A DNA stretch of 7,204 nucleotides from Ignavibacteriales bacterium. GTDB lineage: Bacteria > Bacteroidota > Ignavibacteria > Ignavibacteriales > Ignavibacteriaceae. The notes under the pieces are model-generated. The model had not been told where the DNA came from and did no database searches. It saw only the letters and a list, made by a program, of their open reading frames with translations. Made by a program: the position numbers and the translations under genes. Shown piece by piece: positions 1 to 6,348 of this stretch (position 1 is the first letter of the stretch; each line of letters opens with the position of its first letter). The stretch spans positions 1 to 7,204 of the forward strand of contig PLNZ01000286.1 in assembly GCA_003142915.1 (NCBI GenBank). Reading direction: 5' to 3'.

Positions 1-1
1 G

Positions 2-177
2 CGCGATGAACCGGGCTACGCTACGCCCCGAGATTAAAGCTCATTGTTTATTCAATATTTTTAAGAACTTGCGACCTTACCGATAAACATCAGTACGCGA
101 TGAATCGGGTCCAGATTCTTATCGGGATTACGACACGAATTTAATGCTCATTTTTTTACAAAATTTGTCAGAACTTG
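2..177. repeat. Two diverged direct copies of a short intergenic repeat
   Basis: Copy 1 spans about 2-71 and copy 2 about 96-177. Three blocks occur in the same order in both. Block A is CGCGATGAACCGGG at 2-15 and CGCGATGAATCGGG at 96-109, 13 of 14 identical. Block B is TTAAAGCTCATT at 34-45 and TTAATGCTCATT at 141-152, 11 of 12 identical and followed by a T-rich tail in both. Block C is AGAACTTG at 64-71 and 170-177. The offsets are 94, 107 and 106, so copy 2 carries about 13 extra bases between A and B. Block A is close to a dyad (CGCGAT-GA-ATCGGG). Copy 1 has a CGGG/CCCG pairing (12-15 with 27-30), and CCGATAA at 80-86 can pair with TTATCGG at 119-125. The stretch is more GC-rich than the sequence after it and has no coding appearance. 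It is probably a dispersed palindromic element or its remains, and may continue beyond the left edge. Confidence 0.6.
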
Positions 178-480
178 TATCATTCTATATTTAAAAAGCT
201 TTTCAAAATAGATAATAAATATAAGTTATCATTTGTAAAAAAACAATGTAATCACATCTAATTTTTCTTTTTTCAATTACATTTTACGGCAATTTAATTG
301 ATAAAAGTTTTTATGAACTTACTTTATCTAAATTTCGTTAATCTACGAAAAGATTCAATAAAATCTGTTATAATTATTTTATAAATATAAGCATACCTGT
401 CAAAATAAATTATTCACATAATTTTTTTGTCTGTAATATCTTAGTTAATTTTAATTACATAATTATTTAGACTATAACAG
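178..480. other. AT-rich gene-free leader upstream of the lol operon
   Basis: This stretch holds no open reading frame of note, no tRNA-like or rRNA-like sequence and no strong hairpin. It is very rich in A and T, as expected of a promoter region, and must contain the promoter for the operon beginning at 481 unless transcription enters from outside the window. A perfect TATAAT occurs at 369-374 without a matching upstream box. A TTGTCT/TTTAAT pair with a 17-base spacer lies at 427-455. Neither is distinctive in such AT-rich sequence. No Shine-Dalgarno site precedes the ATG at 481. Confidence 0.5.
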
Positions 481-1704
481 ATGTCATTTCCACTTTATAT
501 TTCAAAACGATTAATATTTTCGAAAAAAGGTTCAAAATTTATTTCGTTTATATCAGGTATTTCCATAGCAGGAATTGCACTCGGTGTGGCAACATTAATA
601 ATTGCTTTGAGCATATTAAACGGATTTGAAAGAACCATTACTAACAAAATTGTTGATTTCGATTCGCACATTCAAATTTCATCTTATTCAGGCACACTTA
701 GTAACTATAATTTGGTTTTGCCATTATTAAAAGAGAAGCTATATCCGCAAGCAGAGAATGTAAATCCCTTCGTTTCACAGCTTGCGATAATAAGCAGTAA
801 GACTATTAAAGATGGTATCAGTATTAAAGGTATTAGGCCCGAAGATAGTTGGAAAGGTTTACAGGAAGACATTATCCAGGGAAAACTTGAATTAATAGAT
901 AATGCTGATCTGCCGACAATGCTTATAGGCAAGAAGTTGGCTGATAAGTTAATGGTCAAAATTGGTGATAAAGTTACTATATTTGCACTCAATAAGAACA
1001 AAATTCCATCGGTTGAAAATCTACCAAATATTCAAAAATTTGTTATAACCGGCATTTTCGAAAGCGGTATGGCTGCTTATGATGATTTAATAGCTTATGT
1101 AAACATTAATGCGGCGCAAAGATTATTTAATTTAAATGATAAAGTTAGCGGGTATGATATCCGGGTAAATGATATTACAAAAATTGACAGTCTGACAAAT
1201 TATTTAACAAATCATCTTAACTACCCTTACGCCGTAAGATCAATTTATCAAATACACAGGAATATATTTACATGGATTGCTCTTCAGAAGAAGCCCATTC
1301 CAATTGTTTTGGGTTTAATTATTATCGTTGCTGTTTTTAATATCGTAGGGACATTACTGATGATCGTACTTGAAAAGACCAATGCCGTAGGAATATTGAA
1401 ATCACTCGGGGCAAACAGAAAGCAGATTATTTCCATTTTTATTTACCAGGGATGCTACCTGGCAATTGCAGGGATTCTGATTGGAAACATTATCGCGTTT
1501 ATCTTAACCGAGTTGCAGCTTCGATATAAAATTATTTCGATTCCATCTTCGGTATATTTTATGTCGTCAGTACCTATTTTTATTTCGGCACAAAACTTTT
1601 TAATTGTTTCAACTATAACTTTTATTTTATGCATTATAGCTTCACTTATGCCGAGTTATATTGCCTCAAAAATTCAGCCGGTATCAACATTACGGTTTAA
1701 TTAA
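481..1704 (+). CDS. Lipoprotein-releasing ABC transporter permease, LolC/LolE family (first paralogue)
   Basis: This is an inner-membrane permease subunit of the LolCDE-type transporter, which extracts mature lipoproteins from the outer leaflet of the inner membrane and passes them to the periplasmic carrier LolA. The 407-residue length is normal for the family. The layout is the MacB/FtsX type: an N-terminal cytoplasmic stub, TM1 (~21-48, with SIAGIALGVATLI), a large periplasmic domain (~50-270), then TM2 (~272-297), TM3 (~317-344) and TM4 (~370-395). The cytoplasmic coupling segment EKTNAVGILKSLGANRKQ (298-315) after TM2 is the typical contact to the ATPase. The C-terminus (ASKIQPVSTLRFN) matches the usual family ending. 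The ATG at 481 gives the standard N-terminus (MSFPLYISKRL) but has no Shine-Dalgarno site. The next permease gene starts 19 bases after the stop, indicating an operon. Family membership is clear. Whether it plays the LolC (LolA-binding) or LolE role cannot be settled by eye. Confidence 0.93.
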   Translation: MSFPLYISKRLIFSKKGSKFISFISGISIAGIALGVATLIIALSILNGFERTITNKIVDFDSHIQISSYSGTLSNYNLVLPLLKEKLYPQAENVNPFVSQLAIISSKTIKDGISIKGIRPEDSWKGLQEDIIQGKLELIDNADLPTMLIGKKLADKLMVKIGDKVTIFALNKNKIPSVENLPNIQKFVITGIFESGMAAYDDLIAYVNINAAQRLFNLNDKVSGYDIRVNDITKIDSLTNYLTNHLNYPYAVRSIYQIHRNIFTWIALQKKPIPIVLGLIIIVAVFNIVGTLLMIVLEKTNAVGILKSLGANRKQIISIFIYQGCYLAIAGILIGNIIAFILTELQLRYKIISIPSSVYFMSSVPIFISAQNFLIVSTITFILCIIASLMPSYIASKIQPVSTLRFN

Positions 1705-1723
1705 GACGGAAAATTACAAGTTA

Positions 1724-2956
1724 ATGAAATTTGAATCTTATATATCAAGAAGATATTTAATATCTAAACACAAAATTAATTTTATTACAATTATTTCCCT
1801 TATATCTATTGCAGGAATAACAATCGGCGTTGCTGCATTAATAGTGGTACTTTCGGTGTTTAACGGATTTGGCAGTCTTGTTACATCTTTCCTCGTTACA
1901 TTTGATCCGCACATACGGATAGAGATTATCTCCCCCGAAGGATACAACAAACAAAATGATATTACCGCTGCATTAAGAACGATTCCAGATGTAAAGGATT
2001 ATACACCGTACGTATCCGGAAAAGTATTGGCTTATAACCAGGGATTAACGCAAGTAATAAATCTAAAAGGTATAGAAGAGAAATCCGGGAATGATATATA
2101 CGGTATAAAGCCGGACATACTGTTTGGAAAATATTATCTTTCAGATGAAACGGGTACCCCGTCAATTATTCTTGGATTGACTTTGGCAGATAGGATGCAA
2201 TCCATAATTGGAGATACAATAACTTTAATTTCACCTGTGGGAATTGAGAATGTAATTACTCAGTTATCCCAGCCTAAATCACAGAAATTTATAGTAAGCG
2301 GAATTTACAGTTCAAACAATAATGAGTATGACGAATCATATATATTCACAAATCTTAAAACTGCGCAAAATCTTTTAGGCTACTATGATGATGTTCAGGG
2401 TTATGACATAAAACTTGATAATATAAATCATTCGTTTGATGTAAAAGACCGGCTTGAAAAGAAACTAGATAAAAATCTATTCAGTATAAATACCTGGTAT
2501 GATTTTCACAAGGAACTTTATACTGTAATGAAACTTGAACGCTGGGCTGCTTACATAATTTTATGCCTGATAGTGGCGGTTGCAACGTTTAATATTCTGG
2601 GCTCGCTTTCTATGTCTGTAATAGAAAAGAAACGCGATATAGGCATTTTGAGATCAATGGGAGCCAATGAAAAATCGATTCTTAAAATATTTATGTATGA
2701 AGGTTTGCTGATTGGAGCTATAGGAACAGTTGCTGGAGCAATTCTGGGATATTTCGTCTGCTATCTTCAGTTGAAATATAATATTTATCCTTTGGACCCC
2801 ACACAGTACAAAATAGACTCTCTCCCGCTTCAGGTAAGGGTTGATGATTTCTTTTTCATTGCAGGCGCATCTATGCTGCTTTCATTTTTTGCATCATTAA
2901 TACCGGCACAGCGTGCCGCAAAAGTTGATCCACTTGAAGCAATAAAATGGGAATAA
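1724..2956 (+). CDS. Lipoprotein-releasing ABC transporter permease, LolC/LolE family (second paralogue)
   Basis: This is the second permease of the same transporter, 410 residues from the ATG at 1724. The frame is open upstream to a TTG at 1661, but that start would overlap the previous gene and add 21 residues absent from the family, whereas MKFESYISRRYL matches the normal N-terminus and aligns with the first paralogue. TM1 is ~20-46 (ISIAGITIGVAALIVVLS), the periplasmic domain ~50-270, TM2 ~274-299, TM3 ~322-348 and TM4 ~376-395. The coupling segment EKKRDIGILRSMGANEKS (301-318) and the ending RAAKVDPLEAIKWE are very typical of LolC/E proteins. It resembles the first paralogue along its whole length, so the pair probably arose by duplication and forms the permease heterodimer. 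The ATPase gene follows after 25 bases. The LolC versus LolE assignment is open. Confidence 0.94.
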   Translation: MKFESYISRRYLISKHKINFITIISLISIAGITIGVAALIVVLSVFNGFGSLVTSFLVTFDPHIRIEIISPEGYNKQNDITAALRTIPDVKDYTPYVSGKVLAYNQGLTQVINLKGIEEKSGNDIYGIKPDILFGKYYLSDETGTPSIILGLTLADRMQSIIGDTITLISPVGIENVITQLSQPKSQKFIVSGIYSSNNNEYDESYIFTNLKTAQNLLGYYDDVQGYDIKLDNINHSFDVKDRLEKKLDKNLFSINTWYDFHKELYTVMKLERWAAYIILCLIVAVATFNILGSLSMSVIEKKRDIGILRSMGANEKSILKIFMYEGLLIGAIGTVAGAILGYFVCYLQLKYNIYPLDPTQYKIDSLPLQVRVDDFFFIAGASMLLSFFASLIPAQRAAKVDPLEAIKWE

Positions 2957-2981
2957 AAGTATTTAATAAAAAAAAGATATA

Positions 2982-3665
2982 ATGGATAGTTTGATAATTC
3001 TAAAAACCGAAAATTTAATAAAAAGATATAAGAACAATCAAAAATTAAAGCTTGAAGTTCTGAAATCTATATCGCTTGAGATTGAAGAGAATAAAATATC
3101 CGTAATAGTGGGGGCTTCAGGCGCCGGCAAAAGTACACTTCTTCATCTACTAGGAGGTTTAGACAGACCGGACAGCGGTTCTGTTTACTTTCACGATCAA
3201 GATATTTTCAAACTTTCCGATGAAAAGCTTACTAAATTCAGAAATATAAATATCGGGTTTGTTTTTCAGTTTCATCATCTTCTCCCTGAATTTACGGCTG
3301 TAGAAAATGTTGCAATTCCCCAGATGATTTTTGGAACTCCGCTGAATAAATCTACCAAAAGAGCTTTGGAACTTTTAGATGCGGTTGGCCTTGCAGACAG
3401 AGCGCAGCATAAGCCGGCAGAGCTTTCCGGCGGCGAGCAGCAACGGGTAGCTGTTGCAAGAGCTCTTGCTAATAATCCTTCAATAATTTTTGCCGATGAG
3501 CCTACCGGTAACCTGGATTCGGCAAACAGTGAGATTATCCATCAAAGTATTGTAGATCTGCGGAATAAATTCGGTAAGACTTTTGTTATTGTTACTCATA
3601 ACCAGGGATTGGTAAAATTAGCAGACAAGGTTTTTGAGATAAAAGACGGAAATATTTTACAGTAG
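2982..3665 (+). CDS. lolD: LolD, ATPase of the lipoprotein-releasing ABC transporter
   Basis: This is the cytoplasmic ATPase that powers lipoprotein extraction by the two permeases encoded just upstream. All ABC motifs are present in its 227 residues: Walker A GASGAGKST (44-52), Q-loop Gln96, signature LSGGEQQR (148-155), Walker B IIFADEP (168-174, catalytic Glu173), D-loop NLDS (177-180) and switch His206 in VTHN. The segment FQFHHLLPEFTAVENV (95-110) around the Q-loop is close to the sequence typical of LolD rather than of MacB or FtsE, and the permease neighbours agree. The length is usual for LolD. The ATG at 2982 gives the expected short N-terminus before the first strand (LIILKTENLIKRY). 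No Shine-Dalgarno site precedes it. This appears to be the last gene of the operon, since convergent genes begin 81 bases beyond its stop. Confidence 0.95.
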   Translation: MDSLIILKTENLIKRYKNNQKLKLEVLKSISLEIEENKISVIVGASGAGKSTLLHLLGGLDRPDSGSVYFHDQDIFKLSDEKLTKFRNINIGFVFQFHHLLPEFTAVENVAIPQMIFGTPLNKSTKRALELLDAVGLADRAQHKPAELSGGEQQRVAVARALANNPSIIFADEPTGNLDSANSEIIHQSIVDLRNKFGKTFVIVTHNQGLVKLADKVFEIKDGNILQ

Positions 3666-3672
3666 TATCTTT

Positions 3673-3742
3673 TTCTAAGTGTATTCTTAGTGGTGAATGC
3701 ATTTTACCACTAAGACACTTAGAACACAAAGGTTCACTAAGG
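3673..3742. repeat. Bulged inverted repeat made of CACTAAG-like heptamers, between convergent genes
   Basis: The arms TTCTAAGTGT (3673-3682) and ACACTTAGAA (3715-3724) are perfectly complementary, as are the inner arms CTTAGTGGT (3686-3694) and ACCACTAAG (3706-3714). This gives a 19-base-pair stem with one 3-base bulge (ATT, 3683-3685) and an 11-base apical region (3695-3705). The right side continues as heptamers: CACTAAG 3708-3714, CACTTAG 3716-3722, CACAAAG 3725-3731 and CACTAAG 3735-3741, with starts 8, 9 and 10 bases apart. The left arm carries two in inverted orientation (3675-3681 and 3686-3692). It lies in the 81-base gap between the stops of lolD and the aminopeptidase. From memory it resembles CACTAAG/CACAAAG intergenic repeats scattered in many bacterial genomes. 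It may help end transcripts from both sides, but neither strand has a U-run after the stem, so it is not a standard intrinsic terminator. Confidence 0.8.
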
Positions 3743-3746
3743 TTAT

Positions 3747-5246
3747 TTAACTGCCGGATAAATACTCAAATAATAATCTTACGCCAAAGCCTGTCATATA
3801 CTTTTTGGTGTAATTATTAAAGTCATTTGCCATAGCGGGTCCTGCTATATCCAGATGTGCCCAGGCGATATTTTTAGCAACAAATTTTTCAAGAAATTTA
3901 GCCGCAGTTATAGCGCTTCCCCAACGTATTCCTAAATTTTTAACATCGGCGATATTACTTTTTATTAAGTAATTATAATCATCCCACAGAGGGAGTCTCC
4001 AGAGCCTGTCATAAGTCTTTAAACCCGTTTTATATAATTCGTCTGCAAGTTTATCGTTCTTTGTAAATAAACCTGCGACAAACTCACCAAGCGCAACAAC
4101 ACAAGCTCCAGTTAAAGTTGCCAGATCAATTATTACATCCGGTTTTGCTTTAGAGGCAAATTCAAGAGCATCCGACAAAATTACCCTACCTTCCGCATCT
4201 GTATCTTCTATTTCAATGCTTTTACCAGATGAAGTTAATACTATATCTCCGGGCTTAAAAGACTTTGCTGAAGGCATATTTTCCACTGCCGGAATAACAC
4301 CTAAAATATTGACCGGGAGTTTTGTTTTAGCCGCAGCAAGAATAACTCCGGCAACTACTGCAGCGCCGGACATATCAGCTTTCATTTCATCCATGTGCGC
4401 CGACGGTTTAATAGATATTCCGCCCGAATCAAATGTTACACCTTTGCCTATCAATGCTATCTTTTTTTTGCTCTTACTTCTTAATATACCATTGTACTCC
4501 AGGACAATAAATCTCGGAGGATTAACGCTCCCCTTTCCTACGGCAAGAACTCCCCCCATTTTTCTTCTTTTAATTTCTTTTTCATCAAAGATTTTTACTT
4601 TTATACCGGCACTTTTCAAAGTAAATGAAATTCTTGATGCAAGTACAGCAGGGGTTAATACATTAGAAGGTTCATTTTGTAAATCTTTAGCAAAATTTAC
4701 ACCTTCAATCACTTTTAGTGATTTTGCAATTGCAGCATTTAATTTCCTTCCATTATCTGAATAAAAATATACCTCAAGCTCCCTGACAGATTTTTTCTGC
4801 TTAAAATACTTATCGAAGGTATAATTGCCAAGGTAAATTCCCTCTATAAAAGTTCTGTAATAATATTCTTCATCATCAAAGTATTTTTTAAAATGCTCAT
4901 ACTTAGGAATAAATATATGAAGGTTCTTAACTTTTTCATTTTCAAGACTCTGGATAAAACCCGCAAGATGATTTCTAAAGTAGTCTGTAGAAAATCTTTC
5001 ATCAACTTTTATTTTTGAGATAATCAATTCGTCCGGTTTGCCGTTGTAGTTTGAGATTCTGATGTCGCTTCCGTCTTTTGAAAGAAAATTTTGCTTCTGT
5101 AATTCGGATAATTTTAAGTTTGAAACTCTTAAAAGATTTTCAAAACTTTTGTTTAATTTTTTTTCACCAATAAGATATTTTAAACTTACACTGAAAGGCT
5201 TGTATAAAATTCTTTTTCCCCCTGAAATTGCTTTTAATTTAAACAT
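3747..5246 (-). CDS. pepA: Leucyl aminopeptidase (peptidase family M17)
   Basis: This is a cytoplasmic two-metal aminopeptidase that removes N-terminal residues, classically leucine, from peptides during protein turnover. In 499 residues it has the divergent N-terminal domain (~1-170) and the conserved catalytic domain (~175-499). The metal and catalytic residues expected from E. coli PepA are all visible: Lys268 (IGKGV), Asp273 (FDSGG), catalytic Lys280 (ISIKPS), Asp291 (KADMSG), and Asp350, Glu352 and catalytic Arg354 in DTDAEGR (348-354). LATLTG (375-380), WGSAITAAKFL (442-452) and AHLDIAGPA (463-471) are further M17 signatures. The ATG at 5246 overlaps the end of nrnA by 8 bases and has an AGGA ribosome site 7 bases upstream, so translation is probably coupled to nrnA. 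Some M17 proteins in other bacteria also bind DNA, and nothing here tests that. The catalytic assignment is secure; actual peptide preference is not. Confidence 0.95.
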   Translation of the reverse strand: MFKLKAISGGKRILYKPFSVSLKYLIGEKKLNKSFENLLRVSNLKLSELQKQNFLSKDGSDIRISNYNGKPDELIISKIKVDERFSTDYFRNHLAGFIQSLENEKVKNLHIFIPKYEHFKKYFDDEEYYYRTFIEGIYLGNYTFDKYFKQKKSVRELEVYFYSDNGRKLNAAIAKSLKVIEGVNFAKDLQNEPSNVLTPAVLASRISFTLKSAGIKVKIFDEKEIKRRKMGGVLAVGKGSVNPPRFIVLEYNGILRSKSKKKIALIGKGVTFDSGGISIKPSAHMDEMKADMSGAAVVAGVILAAAKTKLPVNILGVIPAVENMPSAKSFKPGDIVLTSSGKSIEIEDTDAEGRVILSDALEFASKAKPDVIIDLATLTGACVVALGEFVAGLFTKNDKLADELYKTGLKTYDRLWRLPLWDDYNYLIKSNIADVKNLGIRWGSAITAAKFLEKFVAKNIAWAHLDIAGPAMANDFNNYTKKYMTGFGVRLLFEYLSGS

Positions 5247-6249
5247 TATTGTTTCCTGAATTACTTTTCAAATATTCTTCCGTTTTATTTAATATCTTAG
5301 GAATATACTCTTCCAATTTAGCATTATGAATTCTTGCGCCTGCTGCATTTATATGTCCGCCGCCGCCAAATTCTCCCGCGAGTTTATTGATTGGTATTGT
5401 ACCTTTTGACCTAAAACTTACTTTAAAACCTTCTTTCAGCTCCATAAACATTAAGCCTATTACAACACCTTCGACAGATAAAGTATAATTAACCAGATTG
5501 TCCGTATCCGACTCAAAAGCGCCAAGTTTCTTAAATGTCTCCTGTTTAAGAATCATATATGCAATTTTCATATCCTTACCGTAAAGCTGCATTGATTCCA
5601 AAGCTGCGCCTGTAAGTTTTATTTTGCTAAATTTGCTCTGGTCATAAATTTTATCAAAAACACCACTGGGTACCACTTTTTGATTCAACAGATCTGCTAT
5701 TATAAGATGAAGTTCAGGGGTAGTCCTTTCAAACCTGAAAGAGCCTGTATCAGTCATAATTGCTGCATATAAAGGCAGCGCTGTTGTATACCGTAAGTTT
5801 ACTATACCGGTTTTTTTGATTAGATCATAAATTATATGTCCGGTAGCGCTGTACGATATATCGACAAAAAAGTAATCAACAAAAGCTGCATTGTCCTGAT
5901 GATGGTCTATGCAGATTTTTGTTTTCTTAGATTTATCAAACCCGCTTTGCATACTAACAATTCGATCCGGCCTATTGAAATCGACAGCAATAAGAACATC
6001 AACTTCATTAAAAATGTGCTGATGTTTGTGCTCGTCATATTTTTCAATTACTCTATCGGTATCAAGGAAATCAAGGTTGTAAGGTGTAGCGCTATGATTA
6101 ATAATATAAACTTTCTTACCGAGTTCCTTTAAAATAAAATATAGGGCAATCTCTGAACCAATTGCATCTCCATCAGGATTGACATGGGTTGTAAGAAGGA
6201 ATGAGTTATTTTCCTGAAGTATTTGTTTTAGCTGATAAAAATCAATCAT
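5239..6249 (-). CDS. nrnA: DHH/DHHA1 phosphoesterase, NrnA-type oligoribonuclease / pAp phosphatase
   Basis: This is a cytoplasmic Mn-dependent phosphoesterase. NrnA proteins degrade very short RNAs from RNA decay, and many also convert 3'-phosphoadenosine 5'-phosphate to AMP. In 336 residues the DHH domain motifs appear in order: THVNPDGDAIGS (21-32, His22, Asp26, Asp28), VDFNRPDR (89-96, Asp90), DHH (115-117) and MTDTGSFRF (165-173, Asp167). The C-terminal DHHA1 substrate-binding domain carries SFRSKGTIPINKLA (278-291) and GGGGHINAAGAR (295-306). The length is typical of NrnA and too short for RecJ. The ATG at 6249 gives the usual helical N-terminus (YQLKQILQENNSFLLTTH); no Shine-Dalgarno site is seen. 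Its last codons overlap the aminopeptidase start, so the two genes form one transcription unit. Related DHH proteins include cyclic dinucleotide hydrolases, but those normally carry extra N-terminal domains that are absent here. Confidence 0.92.
   Translation of the reverse strand: MIDFYQLKQILQENNSFLLTTHVNPDGDAIGSEIALYFILKELGKKVYIINHSATPYNLDFLDTDRVIEKYDEHKHQHIFNEVDVLIAVDFNRPDRIVSMQSGFDKSKKTKICIDHHQDNAAFVDYFFVDISYSATGHIIYDLIKKTGIVNLRYTTALPLYAAIMTDTGSFRFERTTPELHLIIADLLNQKVVPSGVFDKIYDQSKFSKIKLTGAALESMQLYGKDMKIAYMILKQETFKKLGAFESDTDNLVNYTLSVEGVVIGLMFMELKEGFKVSFRSKGTIPINKLAGEFGGGGHINAAGARIHNAKLEEYIPKILNKTEEYLKSNSGNNNV
5254..5257 (-). promoter_or_regulatory. Shine-Dalgarno site for the aminopeptidase gene, inside the nrnA end
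   Basis: On the minus strand AGGA lies 7 bases before the ATG at 5246, within the last codons of nrnA. No other gene in the window whose start is visible has a comparable site at a proper distance. It supports the chosen start and suggests reinitiation or coupled translation from nrnA. Confidence 0.6.
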
Positions 6250-6348
6250 ACCGACAGAGTAATAAATTATTGAAAATTAAAGGGTTAAAATAGAAAATTT
6301 TTATCTTTCAAGCTAAATTCTGTTTATTTAATTGCTATAACCTTACAA
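6250..6348. other. AT-rich spacer between the korB-like gene and nrnA
   Basis: This 99-base spacer lies between two genes on the minus strand. I see no hairpin with a T-run that would end the upstream transcript, and no convincing promoter boxes for nrnA, although the length would allow a promoter. Whether nrnA is transcribed separately or with the upstream gene cannot be read from the sequence. Confidence 0.4.

Noticed and set aside
194..203. Palindrome AAAAGCTTTT
   Set aside because: It is short and low in complexity, with no second copy or regulatory context to support an operator.
348..354. Asn-to-Asp change in the aminopeptidase signature (residues 348-354, DTDAEGR instead of NTDAEGR) as a defect
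   Set aside because: The metal ligands and catalytic Arg are intact, and Asp at the first position is, as I recall, common in the family. Coordinates given here are protein residues.
215..391. ATAAATATAAG repeated at 215-225 and 381-391
   Set aside because: It is an 11-base match of almost pure A and T in AT-rich sequence, with no shared flanks. Chance is sufficient.
427..455. TTGTCT-17 bases-TTTAAT as a sigma-70-like promoter for the lol operon
   Set aside because: The -35 matches 4 of 6 and the -10 matches 5 of 6, but the region is so AT-rich that such pairs arise by chance, and this lineage may use a different promoter consensus.
1661..1723. Upstream TTG start for the second permease, adding 21 residues
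   Set aside because: It overlaps the first permease, is a rare start codon, and the added residues are a shifted-frame reading of that gene's end. The ATG at 1724 aligns with the paralogue's N-terminus.
3673..3724. Canonical intrinsic terminator for lolD or the aminopeptidase
   Set aside because: The stem is strong, but neither strand shows a T-run directly after it, so I list it as a repeat with possible termination activity.
4216..4764. Long open frame on the plus strand inside the aminopeptidase gene
   Set aside because: It lies antisense over the conserved M17 catalytic region, with no family resemblance and no start context. It is a shadow of the real gene, as are the shorter antisense frames within the permeases, nrnA and korB.
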